Assembly (NCBI GenBank): GCA_039654915.1
Contig: CM077596.1
Span: 47,304,501-47,368,500, forward strand
Direction of reading: 5' to 3'
Length of the DNA: 64,000 bases
DNA from: Aquilaria yunnanensis
Taxonomy: Eukaryota; Streptophyta; Magnoliopsida; Malvales; Thymelaeaceae
The number at the start of each line of letters is the position of its first letter. The first letter of the stretch is position 1. This document shows, one piece after another, positions 46,867 through 64,000 of the stretch. The notes below the pieces were generated by a model. The model was not told the DNA's origin. It did not search any database and worked only from the letters and a program-made list of their open reading frames with translations. A program made the position numbers and the translations under genes.

Positions 46867-48109
46867 AAGGTTACTGGGTAATAACATTAAAACCTTGAAT
46901 TCTTAAATTCTAGTATTCCTTTCAAGTCAAGTCATATTCTAGTATTCCTCCCAAGTCGAGTTACATAGCTGAAATTAAAAACGGCGGTTACCCAACTGAA
47001 AATTCATCAAAATTACGGTGACTAAAAGTGAACTTTGTCAGTATTAATTTTCTTATGGAATCTGAAAAGGAAAAGAATAATGCTACCGCCACCACCAATA
47101 TTCACCAAAATATGCACTGCCTTCCACATCATCTTTGCCATGTCATCCTTTTTTTTTTTTTTTTTTTGCAAAAGGATGAAAAAAGAATTCTAATTTTTAA
47201 CAAATAAAAAGCAGAATTACCTTGTGTCTTATTGTCTATGTTTCAACAATAGAATCCCTAATCCCAAAAGAGTTCATTATGAAGCACAGGACCACATTGA
47301 ACTCAACCCTCTTTCATCCAAGCAAAATCAAGGTAAGAGTTTTTTTACTAACTCTTCTAAACCACAATGGTTGAAAATATTTTTCTTTGATGATGTTACT
47401 GCTTTGGATGGCCTTCGAATCTCCTATGTTTTGTTATCTGGTTTTTGTGCCACTGTTTGCAGTTCTATTTTGGTCTCTACTTGGAATGTTGCTTTTTCTT
47501 TTCAATCAAAATTAATACTTGCAAGAGAGAACCAATTATTATAGTCTTTACTAAAGTGGAACCACAATAATGAAAAAAGTAAATCAAGTACCACGTATAT
47601 ACTGAAAGCAAACAAGTGGACTTTGAAAATAAACATTAAGCCATCACGTTTTTGTAGGGTTTAACTCATCCCATTATAAGAGCACTAAAACCAAGAGTGA
47701 TTGCCAACTTACTAGAGTTCTTTAGTAAAAAAAATAAAATGCTAGTAAAAAGTCCACAACATACATGTAATTATGGTTGGTAGCAAAAAGTCTGGGGTGG
47801 TGGCTCACCGGAGTGAGGGAGAAAAGATCTGAATGCTTTTCTTTCTCATTTTCAATGAAATAAAAAATTACAATAGATTTAAGATACACCTGCAAGCCAC
47901 ACAAGCCAAATCAGGTGACAGGTGGGGGGACGGGCCGTGCTTAAAATACGGTGGGCACAGCATTTTCGAAAGTGAAAAAAAAAAAGACTAAAACTTAGTG
48001 ACATTTTCGTTTTCTCTTGTTCCGTTAAAGCAATCTAAAGTCCAAATTCTGATGCAGTCGGATCGCCTCGTGGGAACGACTCGCCCAGAATCCGATCATC
48101 GAAGCGACG
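46867..48109 (+). other. Upstream region of the CDKD gene
   Basis: A 29-bp unit (TTCTAGTATTCCTTTCAAG at 46909) is repeated at 46938. A T-run lies at 47150-47167. The 106-aa frame 47224-47544 ends without a known motif; a CAAG/GTAAGAG donor-like site lies within it, so part of it could be an exon of an unknown transcript, but evidence is thin. The last 110 bp before 48110 are GC-richer and probably form the CDKD 5' leader. Confidence 0.3.
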
Positions 48110-55167
<7,058 letters not shown>

Positions 55168-55515
55168 CGTGTTTTCTTGCAGTTTCTGTATGTTGTCTCG
55201 CAATCTGTTAAATAGCCCACGTTCTCGAGGTCCGGCCTTCTTTTACCAGTATTGCTTTTCTCAAGGTATTTAGTCTGGAAACTGTACCAGTATTCTGTTA
55301 GCACTGAACTATGGTCTCGTTAGCAACTGCCTGTCACTGGGGAGCGAGCAGAAGTTGTTTACCTTGTACTTACTGGATTTTGTGAGGCGATTGAGAGATA
55401 ATATCATGTAGACCAAAGTTTTGGTCTTGCATTGCTTTTTGAAACTTGGGAAATGTGGAGAATGGTTATATGAGCATAGGTAACCTGCAATTTTCAGTGA
55501 CCCGAGGATCACCCC
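55168..55515 (+). other. CDKD 3' untranslated region
   Basis: This follows the TGA at 55165-55167 and has mixed base composition with no further coding. Minus-strand frames of 60 and 67 aa here are shadows. Confidence 0.4.
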
Positions 55516-55832
55516 TAGGTGCGATTAATCAGTTGCTTCGGTTTTAACTGAAATTGAATAACTGAATTTGTTTGGTTGTTTGGTTTTCAATTAAAATAAT
55601 CAATTTGTATACATACACAGTAAAAAACTTTAATGTCCATAACATATTCCAATTTAAACCCACATTTCAATCACATAGCATACATCTATAACCTATTCAA
55701 AATCTAAACTTACATACATATACACATATAGTAAGTATCTATCACATATATAATTATTTCTAAATCTAAACATAAGTACTGGTAGAATAAAAAATCAGTT
55801 AATTCAGTTAAGACAATTGAAAACCAAACAGA
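55516..55832. mobile_element. Possible decayed hAT MITE related to 38164-38651
   Basis: The left end reads CCCCTAGGTGCGATTAATCA followed by CGGTTTTAACTG. The right end holds CAGTTAATTCAGTTAAG and AAAACCAAACAG, partly inverted with respect to the left. There is no convincing target duplication. Confidence 0.3.
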
Positions 55833-56179
55833 TCTTACGTTGTTGTACCTGCTTTTCCTCGATGAGAGGTGTTTGATCGCTGTAAGAAAACTTGAGTGTT
55901 TGCATGATTTTTAGGTGTTTGGAGTGTTTAAAATATTGTGAAAACTTTGAAGAAAGCATGAAACATAGGCGAATGATTTTAGGCTGGTCCACACTTCATA
56001 ATTTGCAGTATTTACATCAAAACTCAAGCTTATGTGTATCGTTGAGAAGAAAGGATGCTTGAATGGTTCTGGAAAAGGCTTCCTTGATCTTTACTTGCTG
56101 CAATTCCAGGTGGAGAATTTCATGCATGAATTGAGATGTTGGTCTTTTCATTGTCAAATACTTGGGGTTTTGTAGCAAC

Positions 56180-56793
56180 TATGGAATTAAATGCCATGAT
56201 GTACAGTGATATACCGCTTAGTATATCATACGATGTATAAATATTTTCACATTTTATCATTTTATTGTGTTATATACAACAATATATCATGGTATTTCAC
56301 GAAATTTCGTATATCATTCATTTTTTGTGTATTTTGTCTAAAAACAGCAATATAACCCAAATACTGCGATAAATATCTCGAGATACATATAGCGGTATTT
56401 TATTTTTTATGAATGTATGCGAGATATATTTTTTTTATCATTTTAAATTAAAATATCATAAATATATAAACCATTAAAATATAATTAATAACAATATTAA
56501 AAAAATAAATATTTACTTTTCTTTTTTTTTGTTGCTTTTCTTAGTTAACATAAAAATAATTATTTTTGTATTAAAAAAATATCTTCTATCATATATATTT
56601 TATTTATATTTGAAAAATTATGATGAGAAAAATTAGAATACATATAAAATGTGCAAAAAAAGTTATTGAATTTATGTCAAATTAAAATAATATTATAATA
56701 TTTATGTTTTTGAGAAAACGGTAACAATATGCGGCATGCTATATCATGCGATGTACCTTAAAAGTTTGTGGTACGGTATACCCAACACCTTGG
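56180..56793 (-). mobile_element. hAT-type MITE, copy B
   Basis: On the minus strand it starts CAAGGTGTTGGGTATACC at 56793 and ends ATTTAATTCCATA at 56180. The flanks GTAGCAAC (56172-56179) and GGAGCAAC (56794-56801) form an 8-bp target duplication with one mismatch. It shares long blocks with copy A (20051-20698), including TATGTATTCTAATTTTTCTC and ATAAAATATATATGATAGAA. Copy A has about 30 more bases overall. Confidence 0.85.
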
Positions 56794-56801
56794 GAGCAAC
56801 A

Positions 56802-57369
56802 TGTTGAGGAGTTGTTACTAATTCATCTACATTTAGATTGATTGGATACTTTATTGTAGCTTACAAGAGTTTGAGGGGTTTAAGAGTTAAGTTACATAAA
56901 GCAGGAATGAGAGTGAGAGTTAGTTAGGAGCGTGAATTCGTTAAAATTATAAAATTATTAAAAATGCAGGCGACTAGTTTTTTCTTTACAAGTTAGGGTT
57001 ACTTACAATTTACCTCCGGTTTAGGTGATATTACATTTTGCTTCTATTGTTTCAGAAATATATATTTGCCACATCGCTTACGCTTTACCTTTTTTTTTTG
57101 GAAAATTACCAAAAACTCTCTGAGGCTTGAGATAATCTACAGTTGTGTCCCCATTTTTTTAAATATCTACACTTACCCCTCAAAATTCTAAACTCTGTTA
57201 ATCACCGTTATGACCAAAAAGAGAAAATACCAACTTTTACCCTCTTATCTTTCTTACCTAAAACTTTTGCTCAACCAGCTTGTACCTCCAATAATCTTCC
57301 TCTTAATACGTTCCTAGTTCATTTGAAACCTAGAAAACCCTATAATCCATGCCTCTCTATTGACCTCTA
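56802..57369. other. Intergenic DNA with MITE-like ends
   Basis: Fragments such as GAAAATTACCAAAAACTCTC (57101) and CTACACTTACCCCTC (57168) resemble one arm of the 5371-5834 MITE type, but a second arm was not located. The 75-aa frame at 57143 is not supported. Confidence 0.3.
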
Positions 57370-60300
57370 GTTGCGAACTTTGGCAGCCAATTCTGATTCC
57401 TTTTCTCTCCCACTGGTCTACTTACTCTTCCCTTTCTCCTCCTTTTCCCGTTAGCCTGTATATGCATGAGTGAATGATACGCAACATATAACACTTTTGA
57501 CTTGTTACAACCTAAGGTGTCTTAAACTTGCCATGAGCTTAAACGGCGGAGGTATTTACGGTACTGACTCATGTATCTTGACTTCTTTACCTCCCTTAAG
57601 TTTACCTATGAGTCCTAGAGTAGGTTGTTACCCATTCCCCTTACTTACCCAATCTTCCCTTGCTTATTGTGTAGGGTAACTATCTTAGTGGCTCTGCTTT
57701 GCCAAGTTCCTTGAACTTGACTTAGACACTTTAGTGAACTATCTTACTAGGACTCTTGGCTTGGTTAAGACTCCTTTAGGTTCTTCTCTAAAGCTTGGAG
57801 GCCTAAGACCTTACCCTTGGGTCATTAAAGGACTCAAACCCATCTTAGTCCCTATTTATTACCTAACTTCATCTTAAGGTACTCATTTGTCCACTCTTAC
57901 TTTTACCCAACTTAATTGATGCATATCTTAGTCTTAGAAGTGCTTATGAGCCTTCCTAGGATCTTGTCTAGGCCTTAGAAAAAGGCTTAAGACCTTAGGA
58001 GCATTTAACCTATAGGTGCATGTGTGATGCGAACACACCAGCACCTTGATGCATACTCATCAAAAGTTTAGGCTAGTTTCTGGACTGAGTGTCTATGCAC
58101 CAAATAATTGTACATTCGTACAGTTAGGGGGAAGGCAGTGATGCGAACGCATCACCACATGGTGCGTTTGCACCACTTAGAAAATGTCCCTTTCCCTCCG
58201 AAGCAAGGTTTTAAATCTTGTACCAGAAGCTGTACCTTTTTTCTAACGGTACGGTACAGTCTTGGGTATCGAAATTGTCTCAATGGTATGTCTTGGATGT
58301 ACTGGTCTATAACAAATTTTATACATATACATACAAATCACATACATATAAATAGAACATATCAACACATGATACACCAACATATAGAACACAAAAGCTA
58401 GAATGTAAAAAAGCAATAACATTGGTAGTTAAACATTAGTAGTTAAATAAAAGCAACAAATGAACCCAATTTCTTATTCTGATTACATCCATTCAAAAAT
58501 AAAAAAAAATGAGAGCTCAAGCCGAAACAAATCATGAAGCAATAAGAAAGGAATTAACTTTGGCAAATTATAGCTACAATGGACTAAATATTGAAATTAA
58601 AACACTTACTCTTGCTGCTCTAGTTGTAAATTCTTTTAACATTTTTTTAAAAAATATTATTAACACAATGTCATTGGACAGGACCAATTCTATAATTTCC
58701 TGTTTGCAATGTTTTGTTATCAAGAAATCATTTCATGGTTGAGCATTTCCAGGATGCAAAAAAATGAATAATTGTAATAGCAATAATATGAACAGAAATA
58801 TATAATAGGAACTGAACAAAGAGATGGGACAAAAAGGGCTAGAGAATCTTCAATTTATAATAAGAAATTAAGTTAGCCATCATCTTTAGCTCTAAACAAA
58901 ACCATTTGTTTGAGATAATGTTGTGGGCATTAAAAATTTTATAAAAAGAAACAACTTGCAAAGTGATTATACATATACAAAAAGTATAAAGAAAATGGCT
59001 AATTCTAACTTGTTCTATAATATTTTCTTTCAGGTATAGAACGATGGCCAGCAGAATGAAAATGGAACTAGTTTTCACTAACAATTCACAAAGCAATAAC
59101 AATACAACAATATACAAATCAATTACATTAAACCAAACCCAACGTAAAATGAAAAAAAAAAAGGAAAAAAAATAAGCAATAAAACAAACCTTCTGTAAAG
59201 AGTTCTTTTGCAGCAGTAGAGTGGAAATGCCGTTGGACAGAGGACGTGGTGGCGAAGCTGCACAAATGGGGAGGAGGTGCTTCAGTCGGCTGCTTTACTA
59301 GCTACTCGCTGTCCAATTTCCCTCTCAGCTCTCCCAAACTCAAAAGCGCAAAGTGCCAGATGCAGGTGGAGTGGAGGACCGGAGGTGGTGGTAGATGGGT
59401 GGAGGCTGCGGTGGCGGAGCAAAATGGACGAGGAGGTGGAGCTTCCTCCTGCAGACGCAGACGTTGCCAGTGCTTGATAGCCTTGATTGCCCTTTTGCGC
59501 ACTTCAAGAGCAAATGACAGAAGACGTAGAATGCAAACGATTTAAGGATTTAGGTTTTTTACATTTTTTTTTTATTATTATTTTTTTAAAAGCATGTACC
59601 ACAGAAAACAGGTACAACTGAGTTGTCGGTATGCCAAGATAGCCGATATATACCGGTACGAACTGGTATACATCCGAGCCATATCCAGCCTTTACCATTT
59701 CATTTTCTCTCTGGTACCGATATATATCAGCCGGTACGGTACAGAATTAAAAACCATGCTCCAAAGTCCTGCTAGCTTGCTCCAAAACCTTCCCCATCCA
59801 TTTTCACACATTTTAGGCTCAAAAATCCGTACTCCGATGACCTAAGTCACACATAGATGCATCAATTTAACTGCAATTAAATTAATCCCTTGCCTCAAAT
59901 TCAAACCAAAATAAGATTAAAGCCACCAAGCAAACATAATGCACACTTATGCATGATTTGCTTCCCTTGAGTTCCAAGCCTAATTCCAAGCAAAATGGGC
60001 ACCACAAGTTAAGACCATCCCTAACCACATTTCAAACTTATAAAAAAAATTAAATCCATTAATAGAACATGCCATAGGTTTTCAACTCAAACTTGAAGGA
60101 ATAAGCTCTAAAGCACCAAATACTACAACTTCTAACTAGGAGCTTGATGTAGTTTCTTTAGGACCCTTAATTTTCATGGAGAATGGAGGAATTTGGGAAA
60201 GTTGAAGATCAAAGGCTATGGAGAAAGGAAAGGCATGAAAATATCTTGGGAGAGATGATGAATAGTTATCTTGATTTGGCTAAAAAAAAAATCTATACCT

Positions 60301-61080
60301 ACTTCCACTATGTCTTTGACTTATTTTTCTCCAATAACCAAAACAAGTTTTAATTTTTTTTCTTCACTAGCCATTTTCCCTCAACCGTCTTACTTGGTCC
60401 CATGGATAAATTCTCTCCTTGCCCTTAGCCTTTTACCTTTATGCCATAAGAGACACAATTTAGTCCCCTAACTTTCATTTTTTGGTTCCAATTGTTAGAG
60501 AAAGTTATGGCCTTAACTTATTTTGTCAAAATTACTTATGTGAACTTAATTTTACTAAAATTATAGCTATGCCACTCATGTGGGTCAAAATTACCATTTT
60601 TACTCTTTTTACCCTTTGGTGTCATTTTACACTTACAACTTTACTTAATTTGCTTTTTTTACTTAATAAGAAACTAATTTAAGGTGTTTAAATGAAAAAA
60701 ACTTTAATTAAACATACTTACCTGATCAAAACAAGTCATTAACTATGAAAGTTGTGACACTATGAACTCTTTGTGGACAATGGAGGCATTTTTTCAAGAA
60801 TTATTTTTTGAGCTACACCCAACCTAGAGGTCTACACATGTTTTTAAGTGATACGAAATCCTTCAAGTTACTTGTATGTAACATAATAGTAAAAATCCCC
60901 TAGATTTGGTTAAGAATCTATGGTGTAGTTTTTCAAATGGACATTTTTATTCTTTTCTTTTACAATGAAAGAGTGTAAAATGTTCATTTCATTGCATTTC
61001 AATAAAAAATTGGCATTTTGCATCCATTTCATCCTTCTTGTCATTACACTTTTCTGCCATAAACAAACATAAATGTGACA
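57370..61080 (-). mobile_element. Probable Ty3 LTR-type remnant split by a hAT element
   Basis: The sequence on both sides of the hAT insertion is non-coding and has retroelement character. Left of it are GATGCGAACGCATC (58140) and CTTAGAAAATGTCCC; right of it are phrases such as GGTCAAAATTACCATTTTT (60584), which on the minus strand resemble the 35.8-37.5 kb remnant. The matched 8-bp duplication shows the two sides were once continuous. No LTR borders or coding remnants could be fixed. Confidence 0.3.
58204..59758. mobile_element. 1.55-kb hAT element with gene-like GC-rich insert
   Basis: The left end CAAGGTTTTAAATCTTGTACC spans 58204-58224 and the reversed right end, CATGGTTTTTAATTCTGTACC, spans 59758-59738; both lead into GGTACGGTACAG-type blocks. 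The flanks are CTCCGAAG (58196-58203) and CTCCAAAG (59759-59766), an 8-bp duplication with one mismatch. No transposase is present. A GC-rich island (about 59200-59545) with open frames in several phases contrasts with the AT-rich rest and may be captured host DNA. Confidence 0.8.
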
Positions 61081-62870
61081 ATACTACTCATGAGTGGAAA
61101 TGGGGGCTAAGGAAGATTCGATTATAGTAATTTGGAAGTGTTGCCAAATCATATAAGAAGGATCTCAAATATTGCACCTGAACTTTCATTCTAGAAGGCA
61201 AAGAGGAGCCTACATTACGACAAGATACTCAACATCACTTGAGAGGTATTGAGTGAGCCTTTGGAAAATGTAGCCAACTCTATGTTATATGGCTTTGATG
61301 GTTTCTCATGACTATACCAACACAAGAAAATGTTCTTAGTTCTCCAACAAGAAAATTTCAAAAAAGATGGAAAATCTCCTTTTGCAACAAAATGTGGAAA
61401 CAAACAAAGAAGGAACTTAAAAAAACAGAGAATGATTGAGAGCAAGGACAAGCAATGAATGTTATCTGAGTCATTTTACTTGAGGGCTAGTTTTTTCAAA
61501 CATAGGAAGAAGGGCTACCAAGTGCATTCAAAAAGGTTTCCATAAAGGATTTGATCAAGATATCTTCAAGTTATCAAAGTTGTAGCTCACAAAAAATGTA
61601 AACAAAATATATAAAAAAGAGAATGAAGGAAGAAAAATGATAAGGGCTTGCGAGGATGTAAATATCCAACACAACCTAGGCAAAAGATAGATCATAGAAA
61701 AAAAAAAGAAAGAAGAGTGAACTATGGATTCTAGACTAATAATCTTCAAAGGTAGCTTAGAAGGTAAAGGCAACCTTAAAAACAAGTTTACACACAGATT
61801 GTAAGAGCTAAAAGGGCCAATGGATAAGATTTGACTCATTCAATGACAGCAGTGTGATCAAGGTTATTCAACATTGAGTTTCTCGAAAGTAAGTTCAATC
61901 ATAACATGAATTGGAAGGCAATAAAAGAATCCAGATTTTTTAGAAAAGGTGATAAATTCTGGGTTAGCACTATCAAGTTTTTCAAGATATCAAATTTATT
62001 CAATAGTAGCATTAAAAGCTTTAAACATACTTTTCTTCAACCTAGCACTTGTGCATGAATACCATTGTCCTTTGTATATTGTTTAGAAGTTTGTTTTACC
62101 CTTTTACCTTGCATGTTTTTGCATCTTTGAGTTTGAAAAAGTAAGATTAACAGCATTTTTAAATCAAATACAAGAATTGTAAATTATTTTTCCAAGCTCT
62201 TCAAATTAATGATAAATTTTCTTTAAGAATGTTTTCATTAATGTGCGTGGCTCAAAAGTGAGGAACTACCTTTAGACTTTCTTCAAGGTGTATTTCTTGC
62301 AATGATGGGGGTTTAGAAAATGCTTGATCTTTAGGGGTCAAGGGAGGCATTACATTCATCAATGAGATCTCAACAAATGCCATTTTTAGGGAGCAAAATG
62401 ATCTTTATGGAATGCAAGGAGGAATATTATCAGCAAAAGAATGACCTTAAAAGACATGCGGGCAAGTTTCATGGATTAGAAATTAGGTTCAAGGAAGAGG
62501 CATCATTCATGCAATAAGGAGAAAACACTAGTATGGTCACAACAGAAGCAAAGGAACAAAAGAAAAAATCATTTCCTTCATTGATGATTAAGCATTCACA
62601 TAGCATGCAATCTATAGTAAGGTAAAAAAGCTCCAAACAAGTTTAAAGGAAAAGATTACAATAGGTAATATTGAATGAAACATTGGTTTCATTCATCTCT
62701 CATGCATTACAAATTTTCATGAAATCATGTATTTCATCTAATCGTGATTTATCCATTTTTTCAAGAATCATGAGTCATTCATCATGAACAATATGTCCAA
62801 TCATGCACATTGCATATTTTTTGCACAAGGTAGGTTTTATTAAAGCAAGGCTAGAGGGTGCCAATGTGGA
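61081..62870. other. No supported gene; A-rich repeat-like DNA
   Basis: The plus strand is strongly A-rich with many short A runs. The only longer frames are on the minus strand (78 aa at 61215, 94 aa at 61555) and have the Leu/Phe/Ser-rich composition of translated A-rich DNA. It may belong to the same large element as the minisatellite that follows. Confidence 0.35.
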
Positions 62871-62929
62871 CACACAGTAAAGAGTTTTTCAAAACCAAAA
62901 TTAAGGAAAGTTATTTAATCTCACTAGAA

Positions 62930-64000
62930 GACTAAACCGATGTTCCAAAGAAATGATAATTCTCTTTGTCTTAATACGGGTCAAAAAAAGGTTTTAAATA
63001 AAAAATGTTCCTCTACCTTGTCTCATAAGCTAAACCAAGATTTCAAAGCAAATGTATTTCTCTTCCTTGTAATATAAGTTAAACCGATGTTTTGACTAAG
63101 AAAAATTTCTCCACCTTGTCACATTTAAAGGAAGGCTAATCCAAGGTCATTTTCCTCATAGTGATTATAAGGAAAAACTAAGATTTGTTAATGACTTCAT
63201 AATAAAAATGGCATGGCAGAGTTTTTTGCCTAAAAAAGAAATAGATAGAATATTCTCTACCTAAGAGGAAAATGGAAAGAGAGAGTTCTCTACCTACAAA
63301 CATAAATGATTCAATAGGCTTTTCTACCTAGAATGTAAATGATTAGAGCGGGTTCTTTTCCTAAAAAAGGTAAATGGTGAGAGAGGGTTCTCTAGCTAAA
63401 AAAGGTAAATGGTTAAAGATGTTTCTCTGCCTAAAAAACCTTACATGATTAGAGAGTTCTCTTCCTAAAAATGGTAAAAGATTGGAAAGGATTCTTTGCC
63501 TAAAAAGGTAAATGGTTAGAGACAGTGCACTCTAACTTAACTGTAAATAGAGCTAGTAAAGAGATAAAGTTCTCTACTTTAAGGGTAACTAGAATACGTA
63601 AAGAAATGAGGCGTTCTACCTCAAAGGCAATAAAAGGTAATAAAGAGAGGTTTCTCTACCTCTTAAATCATGATTAGAGAAGGATCTTTACCAATGGTCA
63701 AGGGACTGACAAAATAGTTTCTTTCTTCCATGCAACAATAAAAAAGTTTATATTAAAAAAATGTAAGAAATGTTCCTTAACCTTGCAAAAAAAGGGAAAA
63801 AGTTTTTTTCTCCTAAGGTTGAAAGCAATAGGAATGTTCCTATTGTTAAAAGGAAAGAACAGTTCCTTGGCTTAAAGAGAAAAAAGGAAAGAGTTTTCCT
63901 CTTTTGATTCTTAGACAATATGAGAGTTTCTATTCTATAGGTAATAAGGAAGGTCCTTTAACCTTACAAAAAAGGATAAAAACAAGAAGGTTTTTCTCCT
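62930..64000 (+). repeat. Degenerate minisatellite running off the window
   Basis: Irregular units of about 40-70 bp share the pattern of a TTCTCTACCT/CCTAAAAAAGG core followed by TAAATGGTTAGAGA. Examples are at about 63350, 63395, 63480 and 63500. Earlier units have TAAACCGATGTT (62934, 63070) and later ones GTTCCTTAACCTTGCAAAAA (63771) and TCCTTTAACCTTACAAAAAA (63953). The array changes gradually along its length and continues past 64000. Confidence 0.65.

Noticed and set aside
47224..47544. Plus-strand 106-aa frame upstream of CDKD
   Set aside because: Composition changes to Phe/Ser-rich in the second half, there is no known motif, and only one donor-like site supports transcription.
59246..59545. 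99-aa Gly/Arg-rich plus-strand frame (and overlapping 66-aa frames on both strands)
   Set aside because: All phases are open because the island is GC-rich; no frame has a recognisable domain, so it is described as a possible captured fragment rather than a gene.
63200..63700. CRISPR-like array of spaced repeats
   Set aside because: Units are irregular and drift in sequence, spacers are not unique, and the window is plant nuclear DNA.

Overview
This is nuclear DNA from a flowering plant, most likely a eudicot. It is AT-rich, has spliced genes with GT-AG introns, and most of it is plant-type transposable elements (Ty3/Athila-Tat, LINE, hAT, MULE-like, Stowaway-like, TRIM). No CRISPR array, operon or bacterial gene was seen.

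Three housekeeping genes, all on the + strand, could be rebuilt exon by exon. They are BCAS2/SPF27 (MOS4), a subunit of the spliceosomal Prp19/NineTeen complex (CDS 13949-16894, 6 exons, 253 aa); eRF3, the GTPase subunit of the translation release factor (CDS 22517-30693, 18 exons, about 525 aa if two opposite 1-nt frameshifts in exons 10 and 11 are errors); and a D-type cyclin-dependent kinase (CDKD, CDK-activating kinase of TFIIH; CDS 48110-55167, 7 exons, 412 aa). On the - strand there is a compact 224-aa conserved-looking gene of unknown function (2350-3024, with a TATA box) and a decayed synaptotagmin-like (SMP + C2) gene with two in-frame stops (3996-5011). The genes share orientation but not a pathway; they look like a dispersed gene set in a repeat-rich region.

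Layout: 0-2 kb, an interspersed LTR-like repeat. 2.3-5 kb, the two minus-strand loci. 5.4-10.2 kb, a MITE plus a broken Ty3 element with a gag remnant and rearranged LTR pieces. 11.8-13.7 kb, a composite repeat with a 122-bp tandem array and a GA-rich minisatellite, ending about 200 bp before the BCAS2 start codon. 20-21.9 kb, a hAT MITE and a MULE-like element carrying gene-like DNA. 22.5-30.7 kb, eRF3. 33.5-35.75 kb, a LINE remnant. 35.8-37.5 kb, an LTR-like remnant. 37.6-44.2 kb, the 3' part of an Athila/Tat-type element on the minus strand, with a hAT MITE inside it. 44.3-46.9 kb, a second copy of the first repeat (inverted), a tandem TRIM-like array with repeated tRNA-Met primer sites, and a long-arm foldback element. 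48.1-55.2 kb, CDKD with MITEs and a SINE-like insertion in its introns. 56-64 kb, a second copy of the hAT MITE, a 1.55-kb hAT element with a gene-like insert nested in a retroelement, and a degenerate minisatellite running off the window end.

Nothing here is a clearly new biochemical system. The items most worth checking are the eRF3 double frameshift, the alternative last exon of BCAS2, the orphan 2350-3024 gene, the TRIM-like array, the two elements with captured gene-like DNA, and the repeated palindromes in the Athila/Tat region. All exon coordinates were read by eye from splice sites, phase and family similarity; none was checked against transcripts.
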